64,000 nt of DNA, from positions 62,001 to 126,000 of the forward strand of contig CP108998.1 in assembly GCA_036226585.1 (NCBI GenBank), given 5' to 3'. Source of the DNA: Streptomyces sp. NBC_00708 (GTDB lineage Bacteria > Actinomycetota > Actinomycetes > Streptomycetales > Streptomycetaceae). Numbering within the stretch: the stretch's first letter is position 1; every line of letters starts with the position of its first letter. The notes under the pieces were generated by a model. The model saw only the letters and a program-made list of their open reading frames with translations, made no database searches and was not told where the DNA came from. Of the stretch, positions 40,747 to 48,453 are shown piece by piece. A program made the translations under genes and the position numbers.

Positions 40747-41915
40747 GCGGCCACCTCCTGGGCCGGTCGGGGGATGATGTGCCGGGCGTCGTAGCGCAGG
40801 GTGGGGGCCAGCACCTTGACGATGGCGAACTCGCGCCGCCGGTGGGGTCCGTGGGTGAGGTCCACCACGAGCGGGGGGTAGCCGGTGACGGCCTTGATGC
40901 GGGCGGCCAGGTGCTCGGCCTCGCCGTCGTCCGTGGCGAACCCGGTGGTGTGCTGGGTGACGACCTCCGCCCATCCGGTGCCGGGGCCCGCGGCGGGCTG
41001 GGGACGGTGGTGTGCGGCGGGCCGGTACGCGGCCGGGTGGATGTCCTCCCGGCTGCCGGTGATCTGGGTGAGCCGGGATTGAGCGGCCTCCGTGATCGCC
41101 CGGGACAGGGCCACGTGGGGGTCCAGGTGGGCGCCGGAGCCGGAGACCAGCAGGGCCGGCTGGTCCTCGCGCCACAGGTAGCAGCTCATGACGGGCACCT
41201 TGAACCGGTTCGGCAGGTGCCACAGCTCCAGCCAGGCACCGGCCTTGCGTAACCGGCCGACCAATGCCGCGCAGTGCTCGTCCTCGATACTGTCCGGGTC
41301 GACGAGCTGGCTGCGGCCTCCGCCGTCGGCGAGAGCGCTGATCGTGTCGCGCTCGACCAGCTCGGCCATGGCGTGGACGACGGCCTCGGCGCGGGTGTTG
41401 CCGGAGGCGAGGCCGTTCGTGGATGCGCTCGGCAGGTGGAGGCGCCACTGGTCGTGGATCTCGCGGCCCAGCTGCACGCACGCCGCCGGAACCAGCACGG
41501 GCTCGCCGTCCAGTGCCGAACGTGCGGTGATCCAGTCCAGGATCGTCCGGCCGGTGACCAGAGATCCGGGATGGCTCTCCAGGGCGGTTACCGGATAGGG
41601 CAGGTCCAGGCCGAGGCCGTCGGCCGGGGCCCGCAGGTCGGCGGTCGGCACGGCCCGCTCGCCGTGCCACACCTCGATCGCCTCCATGGCCCCGGAGACG
41701 CGGGCGGCGGCCGGCGTCGCGCCTTTGCCCTGGGCGACGGACAGGGTGCGGGTCAGAGGCCGCACGGCCATGGTCACCGGAATGCCGATGTCGTCCAGGC
41801 CTGTCACGTCGGCGACCCGGGTGATGCCGTACGCCATCAGCAGCGGCCGGATCGCCTCCCAGGTCTGATCGGGATGGCGGGTCCGGTGGGTGCCGTCGAA
41901 ATACACCTTGCGCAT
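40743..41915 (-). CDS. ycaO: YcaO-domain protein, peptide backbone thioamidation
   Basis: The 390-residue protein shows the YcaO ATP-binding signatures: AARVSGAMEAIEVWHGE near residue 70 and NTRAEAVVHAMAELVERDTI near 175-195, with later GSREDIHPA and VVDLTHGPHRRREF. YcaO phosphorylates a peptide amide with ATP, and with TfuA installs thioamides. The ATG at 41915 is preceded by GAAGGGAAG; the frame to 41966 adds unrelated residues. It lies 100 bases after the precursor gene, with a hairpin between, and is coupled to tfuA by ATGA. The C-terminus lacks the PxPxP tail of azoline-forming YcaOs, consistent with the TfuA type. Confidence 0.9.
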   Translation of the reverse strand: MRKVYFDGTHRTRHPDQTWEAIRPLLMAYGITRVADVTGLDDIGIPVTMAVRPLTRTLSVAQGKGATPAAARVSGAMEAIEVWHGERAVPTADLRAPADGLGLDLPYPVTALESHPGSLVTGRTILDWITARSALDGEPVLVPAACVQLGREIHDQWRLHLPSASTNGLASGNTRAEAVVHAMAELVERDTISALADGGGRSQLVDPDSIEDEHCAALVGRLRKAGAWLELWHLPNRFKVPVMSCYLWREDQPALLVSGSGAHLDPHVALSRAITEAAQSRLTQITGSREDIHPAAYRPAAHHRPQPAAGPGTGWAEVVTQHTTGFATDDGEAEHLAARIKAVTGYPPLVVDLTHGPHRRREFAIVKVLAPTLRYDARHIIPRPAQEVAA

Positions 41916-41940
41916 GGGACTTCCCTTCGCAGATGCCGAA

Positions 41941-41988
41941 GCCCGGCCGCCGGACACCCAGGTCATGGAGGCTGCCCGACGGCCGGGC
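41941..41988 (-). terminator. Hairpin between precursor and ycaO genes
   Basis: GCCCGGCCG (41941-41949) and CGGCCGGGC (41980-41988) are perfect 9-base arms around a 30-base loop. A partial terminator here would let the precursor mRNA outnumber the enzyme mRNA, a common RiPP arrangement. Confidence 0.45.
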
Positions 41989-42014
41989 GGGTTCAGCTAC
42001 CGCCTACGGTGCCG

Positions 42015-42179
42015 TCAGGCGGACGGCAGCGGGTAGGTGTGGGTGTCGGGGAAAGCGGAGTCGGGCACGGCCGGGTCGCCACCGGAGTTCTGCGGCATGT
42101 TGCCCTCGGCGTGCAGTTCGGCCACGAAGTCGGCCGGGTCCACGGCCTGAGTGGTGGCGGAAGGGATCTGCTGGGACAT
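42015..42179 (-). CDS. RiPP precursor peptide (54 residues)
   Basis: ATG 42179 has AAGGAGG upstream, one of the best sites in the window. The product is 54 residues, Cys-free and acidic in its first half (QAVDPADFVAELHAEGN, residues 11-27), followed by MPQNSGGDPAVPDSAFP (28-44) and ending DTHTYPLPSA. It lies between a 2OG oxygenase gene and ycaO, all in one orientation. The DPADFVAELHAE helix is a probable recognition leader for YcaO/TfuA. The C-terminal 12-20 residues rich in Pro, Thr, Asp and His are the probable core, with no Cys needed for thioamidation. Assignment rests on position, size and ribosome site. Confidence 0.8.
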   Translation of the reverse strand: MSQQIPSATTQAVDPADFVAELHAEGNMPQNSGGDPAVPDSAFPDTHTYPLPSA

Positions 42180-42210
42180 GGTCGTTCCTCCTTGATCGGG
42201 AAGGACGCTG

Positions 42211-42831
42211 CTACACCGAGAGGTCGGTGAAGCAGATGGTGATCAGTACCTCGCGCGACTGGGAGTCGAGCGGGGCACGCCAGTGGGGGATTCGGCTTCC
42301 GTCGAATCCGGTGAGGATGCGGTGGCGGACCGGGAAGGTCTCACCGTCGTCCGGGTACGGGGTGTGGCCGAGGCGGTCGGCGACCTGCTGAGTGGTTAGC
42401 CACCGCAGGCGGGGCAGCCAGCCCATCGAGGCGAGGCCGGGGGTCAGACCGCACGAGAAGGTGATCGAGCACTTCCCGTCGTCCCGGTGGACGTGCATAT
42501 AGTCGCCGGGCTCATAGAACTTCAGGCCGAAGCGGATCGGGGTCATCCTGGCGCGGCCCGTCGCCTCGCCCGCCACCTCCGCCAGGCCCCTGGACATGGC
42601 CAGTCGGCTGAGCGCATCTCCACCGGTGTGAACCCTGCACCGCTGGGGGGAGGTGATCGATCCGTCCCGCATCACCAGCAGGCCCGGCCTGCGGTTGTGG
42701 CGGACGACCGCGTGCGGTTCGCACCGGTCGGCCTCCTCGGCAAGCTCCTCCCAGAGCCCGGGTTCGGCCACGTCCTCGGGAACGGCTGCCCGGCCTTCCG
42801 CCAGCCATAGCTGACGAGGGGTCATGACCAT
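42211..42831 (-). CDS. 2-oxoglutarate Fe(II) oxygenase, RiPP-associated (copy B)
   Basis: The 206-residue protein has a prolyl-hydroxylase-like jelly-roll core with iron ligands in MHVHRDDGKCSITFSCGL (H-x-D) and a distal His in SRIPHWRAPLDS, followed by the strand REVLITICFTDL. It is clearly paralogous to copy A (42831-43466): both share the MGW loop, IPHW/VPHW and the final TDL/MDL. Family members hydroxylate or desaturate amino acids, often in peptides, using O2 and 2-oxoglutarate. The start overlaps the stop of copy A (TGATG). It is followed by the precursor gene, so the peptide is the likely substrate (inference). Confidence 0.8.
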   Translation of the reverse strand: MVMTPRQLWLAEGRAAVPEDVAEPGLWEELAEEADRCEPHAVVRHNRRPGLLVMRDGSITSPQRCRVHTGGDALSRLAMSRGLAEVAGEATGRARMTPIRFGLKFYEPGDYMHVHRDDGKCSITFSCGLTPGLASMGWLPRLRWLTTQQVADRLGHTPYPDDGETFPVRHRILTGFDGSRIPHWRAPLDSQSREVLITICFTDLSV

Positions 42832-43466
42832 CACAGGTCCATGAACGACATCGTCACCAGCAGGCCCGTCGACGTCATAGGCTGGCGCCAGTGCGGCACG
42901 TGGTACCCGGCGAACGCCCGCACACTGCCGTCACCGTACGGGTGGGCCAGGGTGGTGAAGCCCTCGCCCTCGGGAAAGATGCCGTGCTCGGTGACGACCT
43001 CTCCGAGACGGTCGGGGAAAGCACCCATCAGGTCCGGGGCCCAGCCCATCGCGGGCAGGTCCTCGGTCAGCGCGACCGCGACGGTCACGGTGGACTTCAC
43101 CGAGTCCGTGTGCAGGCCCTGGAAGTCACCTTCCCGATAGAGGACGACGGCACCCCCGCGCGGGATCAGCCGCGGAATGCCGGTGGCCTCACGCAAGGCC
43201 ATCAGCAGGGTCTTGTCGTAGGCCAGGGCCTCCAGCACCGGGCCGGGCGGGATGAAACCGCAGTGGACCGGGGAGGCGAAGCTTCCGTCACGGTGCGCGG
43301 CGGTGTGCTCGTGGACGTGGGGCGTGACCAGCTCGACCCGGCCGTGCGCCTCCTCGACCAGGGCCTTGAAACGGTCCGGCTCCAGGACACCGGGAACAAC
43401 AGCCGTTCCCGACTCCTCCCACGCGGCGCGAGCCGGCCGCCGATCCACGGATGCTTCGGTGTCCAT
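42831..43466 (-). CDS. 2-oxoglutarate Fe(II) oxygenase, RiPP-associated (copy A)
   Basis: The 211-residue protein has iron ligands in FQGLHTDSVKSTVTVAVAL (H-x-D) and a distal His in AGYHVPHWRQPMTST, within a prolyl-hydroxylase-like jelly roll. I chose the ATG at 43466 because GGAGGGG lies just upstream; the frame back to 43532 has no site. It is the first gene of the RiPP operon and overlaps copy B. Two related but diverged oxygenases suggest two hydroxylations at different sites or residues of the same peptide. The adjacent divergent gene is the XRE regulator. Confidence 0.8.
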   Translation of the reverse strand: MDTEASVDRRPARAAWEESGTAVVPGVLEPDRFKALVEEAHGRVELVTPHVHEHTAAHRDGSFASPVHCGFIPPGPVLEALAYDKTLLMALREATGIPRLIPRGGAVVLYREGDFQGLHTDSVKSTVTVAVALTEDLPAMGWAPDLMGAFPDRLGEVVTEHGIFPEGEGFTTLAHPYGDGSVRAFAGYHVPHWRQPMTSTGLLVTMSFMDL

Positions 43467-43697
43467 GATCCCCTCCAGGTGATCTCTCTGTCCGGGTGGC
43501 GCCGCGCGGCCGGTGGAACCTCGGCCCGCCACCGCTGCCGTGCCGGGGATGAGCCGAGGGGGTCAGCGGCGTTCACCCATTGAACTGCCGGGGAACACAA
43601 GGAATGAGGGGCCAGGAAGGGGTGCATTTCCCAGCGGGGGGCCGCTTCGGGGGGCCAGGATGCGGGCAGCACCCGACGGCGACGGAGGGACAGTGTC
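43467..43697. promoter_or_regulatory. Divergent promoter region of the RiPP locus
   Basis: The 231 bases between copy A of the oxygenase and the regulator must hold both promoters. An AT-richer patch at about 43573-43605 is the best place for them. I could not identify a convincing -35/-10 pair or operator. Confidence 0.35.
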
Positions 43698-44948
43698 ATG
43701 GTGGCCACGGACGGCATCGGCGCCTTACTGCGATTCATCCGCGAAGACGCCGGACGCACCCGCGACGAACAGGCCAAGCTCGTTCAACAGGCCCAGAACG
43801 GAAGGTGGTTCGACTGGGAGAACATCAAGCGGTGGGAGACGGAGAAGCGGTTACCGGTCCCGGACTGGCACGAGACGATCGCCCGTGGGTACGGGCTGAG
43901 CGTTACACAAGTGCAGCGGGCGGTCGCCGCGTCGCGGCAGCACCGACGCAGCCGGCGCAGGGAGAAAGAGGACGTGGAACGACGCAGGTTCTTCGGGGTG
44001 GCGGCCGTCGTGGCAAGCGCGACCGCGCTGCCCGGTATCGCTCAGGCCCGTGAGGGCATCGACGGGGCCCTCACGGGGGCCGGGGCCAGTGACCTGACCT
44101 ACCTGGAGTCGGCATTCGAGCGGCACCGGGGCGGATACCATGGCAGGGCGCCCGACGACGTCCTGGGCGAGATGCAGGCGGACCTCGACCTCCTCGGGCA
44201 GGTCCTCAACCAGCCCCACCCGACCAGCGCACGAGCCGACCTCGCCCGCACCGCCGCCGGCATCGCCGGTCTCGTCGCCATCGTTCAGCACGACAGAGGC
44301 GACGAGAAAGACGCCTTCCGCTGGTTCGCGACAGCGGAGAAGGCAGCCCGGGAATCCGGTGACCGCAAGATGACCGCCTGGGTACTGGCACGGCACGCGA
44401 TGGTGCCGCTGAACTACGGCGCCCCCGAGGTGGCCGTGCGTATCGCCGCCCAGGCCCGCAGGGCAGCCGGCCGGACACCCACTGCGGCCGGAGCGCTCGC
44501 TGCGGTCGTCACTGCCCGCTCGCTCGCCGCGATCGGCGACCACCAGGGCGCCAGGATGGCCGTTACGGACGTCCGGGACCTGGTCGAACGCCTCGACGGG
44601 CACGAAGTAGCCGACACCTGGTTCGGTTACCCAGGGCAGAAGCACTTCGTGCACCTCTCCCAGGCGTACACCCTCCTCGGGGACACAGCGGCTGCCTACG
44701 CGGCCCAGGACGATGCCCTCGCCCTCACCGATTCCCCCTCGGTGATGACCCGGGCCCTGATCGCGATGGACACCGCCACCTGCCTGCGTCTCGACGGAGA
44801 CCCCTCATCATCGGCCGAGATGGCGGCGGGGGTCTTCGACCGCCTCCCCGCCCCCTACCGTGACGGCCTGATCCGGTCCAGGGCCACAGCCCTCCACCAG
44901 GCCCTCGGCGGCCGCCCCCGTGACCTCCTCGGCCAGGTGCTCGCCTGA
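43698..44948 (+). CDS. XRE-type HTH regulator with TPR-like C-terminus
   Basis: The 416-residue protein has an N-terminal HTH region (ALLRFIREDAGRTRDEQAKL, then WENIKRWETEKRLPVPDW, residues about 8-60), a basic linker RRSRRREKEDVERRRFF with a hydrophobic AAVVASATALPGIAQA stretch, and about 290 residues of TPR-like helices. It has the same architecture as the regulator at 7517-8893 that faces the other unusual operon. It is divergent from the RiPP genes and probably controls them. The signal is unknown. Confidence 0.8.
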   Translation: MVATDGIGALLRFIREDAGRTRDEQAKLVQQAQNGRWFDWENIKRWETEKRLPVPDWHETIARGYGLSVTQVQRAVAASRQHRRSRRREKEDVERRRFFGVAAVVASATALPGIAQAREGIDGALTGAGASDLTYLESAFERHRGGYHGRAPDDVLGEMQADLDLLGQVLNQPHPTSARADLARTAAGIAGLVAIVQHDRGDEKDAFRWFATAEKAARESGDRKMTAWVLARHAMVPLNYGAPEVAVRIAAQARRAAGRTPTAAGALAAVVTARSLAAIGDHQGARMAVTDVRDLVERLDGHEVADTWFGYPGQKHFVHLSQAYTLLGDTAAAYAAQDDALALTDSPSVMTRALIAMDTATCLRLDGDPSSSAEMAAGVFDRLPAPYRDGLIRSRATALHQALGGRPRDLLGQVLA

Positions 44949-45331
44949 CGGGTGACGGCGGCCTGCGGGAACCGACCTGGGCAAGCGGACTTGGCGAGGG
45001 CCGACAGCACCGGCTCCCACAACCGGTTCGTTCAGGCTGTGGCTCGGCCGGCGGGTAGGCATTCCCCTGCACGGGTGCGGCTCTGCCCCGGCTGACGCCT
45101 CAACCGCGCTGATCAGCACGGTGAGCGTCAACACGGCACGCCCCAAGGGATCTTGGAAGATCAAACGGTATGCATTCACCCAATTGCTCTGTGCGCTCAT
45201 CCCGTCGGTTCAATGAGGAATCCGTATGAGCTATACAGACCAGGACGTGCGCGAGGGCCGCCGGCTGATGAACGAGGGCTGCGAGAACCGCCTTGTCACC
45301 TATCTGTGCAGCAGTCCCGTCTTCTCTATCT
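44949..45331. other. Gene-poor stretch with one doubtful small ORF
   Basis: A + strand ORF at 45226-45390 encodes 54 residues starting MSYTDQDVREGRRLMNEG, with GAGGAA 7 bases upstream. Its last 59 bases run antisense to the better-supported 77-residue gene at 45332-45565, so it is either a small real gene or the front of a truncated one. The preceding 277 bases show nothing recognisable. Confidence 0.35.
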
Positions 45332-45565
45332 TCATGGATCGAGTCCCGTCCACCCTCCACGCGTCAGCGTCGTCCTGCCCTCCGGCGTGATCGTGACCCG
45401 CACGCCGTACACCGGCAGCTCGCCCTCCTCGATCCACCGCCACCGCACCCCGTCGAGCAGGTCGTACAGGCGGCGCGGGCCGCCCTGGTGGACGGTGGCG
45501 GTGCGGTCGCCGGGGCGGGTGGCGGCGCGGGCCCAGGAGCCGTCGGGGTGGAGCATCCACGTCAT
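45332..45565 (-). CDS. Small protein of the ATP-grasp/methyltransferase RiPP locus
   Basis: The 77-residue protein starts at an ATG that overlaps the methyltransferase stop (ATGA), so it is translationally coupled to it. It is Trp- and Arg-rich (MLHPDGSWARAATRPGD, LYDLLDGVRWRWIEEGEL, YGVRVTITPEGRTTL). I do not recognise a family. Small conserved partners are found in actinobacterial ATP-grasp peptide systems, and this may be one. It could instead be a precursor, but lacks an obvious repeated acceptor/donor core. No signal peptide is seen. Confidence 0.6.
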   Translation of the reverse strand: MTWMLHPDGSWARAATRPGDRTATVHQGGPRRLYDLLDGVRWRWIEEGELPVYGVRVTITPEGRTTLTRGGWTGLDP

Positions 45566-46470
45566 ACGGCTGCCGCCGGGGCCCCCGTGCCCGTGCGGTG
45601 TTCGATGCCCGGGGCGAGCAGGGTCAGCATCGACCACACCTCCCACGCCTGCATGACGTCGAGCACGGGGAACGGCGACACGCCCGTCTCGCCGTCGTCC
45701 TCGGCCGTGCTGACGAAGAGTTCGTTCAGCGGGGGCGGATACGCGGTGCCGGTACGCGTGGCCATGAATGCCGCCCGGTCCCACTCGACCCGCCCGCGCG
45801 CACCGCCGTCCTCGGTCTTGTCGGCCGTGATGATCAGGCCGGTGCCCGTGACGGTCGTGACGAGACGGCCGCCGGGCGCGAGGGCCGAGAGCCAGGTGGC
45901 GGGGATGCGGGGCACCGACACCATGGAGACGATCCGGTCGAAGGTCCCGGGCAGCTCGCCGGTCCCGTCGGCCGTCACGACCACCGGGTGCCGGCCGATC
46001 CGGTCGAGCCGCTCGGCCGCCGCCCGCGTCAGGTACGGATCGACGTCCAGCGTGGTCACCAGCCGGTCGTCGCCCAGCCGGTGGCAGGCCAGCGCCGCGC
46101 TGTACCCGGACCCGGTGGCCAGGTCCAGCAGCCGGAGGCCGGGTGTGAGGCGGCCGTGCCTCAGCATCGTGACGACGAGTCCGGGCCCGGTCGACGACGA
46201 GGTGGGATGCCCGGTGACGACCTGCTCCGGGGCGGCCCGGTCCGCGTGCGTGGCGCCGACCCGGGTGACCAGCGTGCGGTTCGCATAGGAGGCGCCCGCC
46301 CAGATCTCCTCGTCCGCCGGCCCGTCGACCGCCGGCCAACCGCCTCCTCCTGGCGCGAACCACCGCTCGACCAGCACATGCCGGGGTGTCTCCCGCACCG
46401 GCTCCCACCAGTCGGACCCCGGGTACGCCACGTCGGCAGCCAGGGAGGCGGCGTACGGCTTCCAGTCCAT
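45562..46470 (-). CDS. Protein-isoaspartate-methyltransferase-like SAM methyltransferase of an ATP-grasp peptide system
   Basis: The 302-residue protein has the PIMT-like SAM site LRLLDLATGSGYSAALACHR, with DGTGELPGTFDRIVSMVSVP in the acidic and post-II positions, and a flanking N-terminal YANRTLVTRVGATHAD. It fits the methyltransferases paired with ATP-grasp ligases in graspetides and imiditides, which methylate Asp side chains of the crosslinked peptide and can lead to aspartimide. Its start overlaps the stop of the ATP-grasp remnant (TGATG). The partner ligase is broken, so the present role is doubtful. The frame extending to 46923 is shadow. Confidence 0.8.
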   Translation of the reverse strand: MDWKPYAASLAADVAYPGSDWWEPVRETPRHVLVERWFAPGGGGWPAVDGPADEEIWAGASYANRTLVTRVGATHADRAAPEQVVTGHPTSSSTGPGLVVTMLRHGRLTPGLRLLDLATGSGYSAALACHRLGDDRLVTTLDVDPYLTRAAAERLDRIGRHPVVVTADGTGELPGTFDRIVSMVSVPRIPATWLSALAPGGRLVTTVTGTGLIITADKTEDGGARGRVEWDRAAFMATRTGTAYPPPLNELFVSTAEDDGETGVSPFPVLDVMQAWEVWSMLTLLAPGIEHRTGTGAPAAAV

Positions 46471-46697
46471 CAGGTCGCTCCTTGGAGATCGTCTGCGATG
46501 GCCTCGGCGACCGGCAGGCCGGTCGCGCCCTGGATCCAGTCCCACTGGCCGCACGGGTTGACCTCCAGGAACGTCCACCCGCCACCTGGTCCAACGACGA
46601 AGTCCGCCGCCCCGTACCGCAGTCCGAGCCGGCGCATCAGGCGCCGCATTCCGTCGGCCACCGGGGTCGGCACCGATCTGCTTCGGAGAGGGGCCAC
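46470..46697 (-). pseudogene. C-terminal remnant of an ATP-grasp peptide ligase
   Basis: Only about 75 residues remain, with the metal-binding end of ATP-grasp enzymes, GGGWTFLEVNPCGQWDWIQG, and the following GLPVAEAIAD helix. Complete ligases of this type have about 300-330 residues; the ATP-binding and peptide-binding domains are missing. The break is near 46697, 19 bases from the stop of a SAM methyltransferase gene. The remaining codon structure and overlap with the methyltransferase show it was the upstream operon gene before a deletion. Confidence 0.75.
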
Positions 46698-46715
46698 CGT
46701 CCGGTTCCTTGCCGG

Positions 46716-47504
46716 TTAGTCCGCTTGTAGGACGAAGAACAGGAAGCACAGGAAGCGCGGCCGGGCCGCGATGGCTTCGGGGAACAGCTTGCGGGCGGCT
46801 GGATCGGGTTCCGGCTCGCTGATGACCGTGATCCGGAAACCGGCCTCCGTGAATGCCTCGGTCATCGCGTGCAGCGGTCTGTGCCAGATGCTCATCAGCG
46901 CGGTGCGGCCGGCCATGGTCCACTCTTCGGTCCAGTTGGTGGTGTCGAAGTAGTTGTATTCGGCCTCCCGGCCGGCCTGGCGGTGCATGAGGTTGACGGC
47001 AAAGGGATGGTCGACGGATGCGATCAGCCGTCCGCCGGGCTTGAGGACGCGGCGCAGCTCGGCCAGTGCCGGGCCCCAGTCCTCCAGGTAGTGCAGCACC
47101 AGTGAGGCGACCACATCGTCGAATGTGTCATCGGAATAGGGAAGCGGGCCGCCCAGGTCCGCCACCTGAAGGTCCGCGCTGTCGCCGAGCCGCCGCCGGG
47201 CCAGCTCCAGCATTCCGGCACTCGCGTCGAAGCCACTTACAACGGCGCCACGCTCGCGCAGCGCCCCGGACAAGGGGCCGGAGCCGCAGCCGGCGTCGAG
47301 GATGCGCCGACCGGACACCTCGCCGGCGAGGGTCAGCATCGCGGGCCGCTCGTAGTAGGCATTGAGGAGGTTGGTTTCGTTCTCGGCCGTGTACGCCTCG
47401 GCGAAGCCGTTGTAGTCGTTGACCTTCGGTGGATCCACAGTCACCGGGGACGACGAGGTGGGCCGAGTGGCGCTCGCGTGCTCTTGGTGCTCGTTGGAGA
47501 TCAT
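46716..47504 (-). CDS. Class I SAM-dependent methyltransferase
   Basis: The 262-residue protein has the UbiE/COQ5-like Rossmann fold: RRILDAGCGSGPLSGALRER (motif I), GFDASAGMLELARRR, then DDTFDDVVASLVLHYLEDWG (motif II-III) and LKPGGRLIASVDHP. It transfers methyl from SAM to an unknown small molecule. ATG 47504 has no outstanding ribosome site. It is probably not part of the graspetide locus, since the deletion joined them. It is divergent from the hydrolase at 47638. Confidence 0.8.
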   Translation of the reverse strand: MISNEHQEHASATRPTSSSPVTVDPPKVNDYNGFAEAYTAENETNLLNAYYERPAMLTLAGEVSGRRILDAGCGSGPLSGALRERGAVVSGFDASAGMLELARRRLGDSADLQVADLGGPLPYSDDTFDDVVASLVLHYLEDWGPALAELRRVLKPGGRLIASVDHPFAVNLMHRQAGREAEYNYFDTTNWTEEWTMAGRTALMSIWHRPLHAMTEAFTEAGFRITVISEPEPDPAARKLFPEAIAARPRFLCFLFFVLQAD

Positions 47505-47637
47505 GAGGTGGGAGACGTGGGCCGTATCGATGCGGTTCCGGACTGCTCCCGGACGGACGCACAGCCTCAGGAACAGGCACTCAGCAGGAAGAAAACACCG
47601 CTGCGTCCCTGTTGATCACCCGGCTAAGGTGCCCGGC

Positions 47638-48453
47638 ATGAACGCGATAGCGCTGCGCGGTGCCACCATCCACTTCGATGACTTCGGTCCTTCGGGCGGG
47701 CTGCCGGTCCTGTTGATCCACGGTCATCCGTTCAACCGCACGCTGTGGGCGCCCCAGGTCCAGGCGCTGGCCGAGGCCGGATACCGGGTCATCACCCCTG
47801 ATCTGCGGGGTTACGGCCAGAGCAGCGTCACCCCGGGAAAGGTCTTCCTCTCCGACTTCGCCGATGACCTCGCCGCGCTCCTCGACCACCTGGGTGTCGA
47901 GCGGGCCGTGGTCGGGGGTGTCTCGATGGGCGGTCAGATCGCCATGGAGGTCCAGCGCCGTCACCCGCGGCGGGTGCGGGGCCTGGTCCTGTCCGACACC
48001 TCCGCGCCCGCCGAGACCGAGGAGGGCAAGGAGTTCCGTAACCGCCTGGCCGACCGGCTCCTCGCCGAGGGCATGGACGGTTACGCGGGCGAGGTGATCG
48101 ACAAGATGCTCGCCGCGTACAACGTCGCAGCGATGCCGGAAGTCGCCGACCGCGTCCTGGGCATGATGCGCGCGACGGACCCCCACGGCGCGGCGGCAGC
48201 CCTGCGCGGGCGGGCCGAACGCCCCGACTACCGGGACACGCTGGCGGCGGTCCGGAAGCCGGTACTGGTCGTCGTCGGCGCGGACGACGTGTACACCCCG
48301 GTCGCGGACGCCGAGGCGATCCGCGACCTCGTACCCGACGCGACGCTGGCCGTCATCGAGAAGGCCGGCCATCTGCCCGGTGCCGAGCAGCCCGAGTCCT
48401 TCAACGGTGCTCTGCTGGACTTCCTCACCGCCCGGGTGACCACCCGTGACTGA
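47638..48453 (+). CDS. Alpha/beta hydrolase
   Basis: The 271-residue protein has the fold's oxyanion HGHPFNRTLW near residue 24, nucleophile elbow VVGGVSMGGQIAM (Ser), the acid in VGADDVYTPV and the His in KAGHLPGAEQ. Similar proteins are esterases, haloperoxidase-like hydrolases and lactonases. It starts at ATG 47638; the longer frame is shadow. It overlaps the next gene by 8 bases, and three genes (hydrolase, GNAT, VOC) run in one direction to a strong terminator at 49476-49511. The substrate is unknown. Confidence 0.85.
   Translation: MNAIALRGATIHFDDFGPSGGLPVLLIHGHPFNRTLWAPQVQALAEAGYRVITPDLRGYGQSSVTPGKVFLSDFADDLAALLDHLGVERAVVGGVSMGGQIAMEVQRRHPRRVRGLVLSDTSAPAETEEGKEFRNRLADRLLAEGMDGYAGEVIDKMLAAYNVAAMPEVADRVLGMMRATDPHGAAAALRGRAERPDYRDTLAAVRKPVLVVVGADDVYTPVADAEAIRDLVPDATLAVIEKAGHLPGAEQPESFNGALLDFLTARVTTRD

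Noticed and set aside
45226..45390. 54-residue ORF as the graspetide precursor
   Set aside because: It is on the opposite strand and overlaps the 77-residue gene antisense; no acceptor/donor repeat of Thr/Ser with Asp/Glu is evident.
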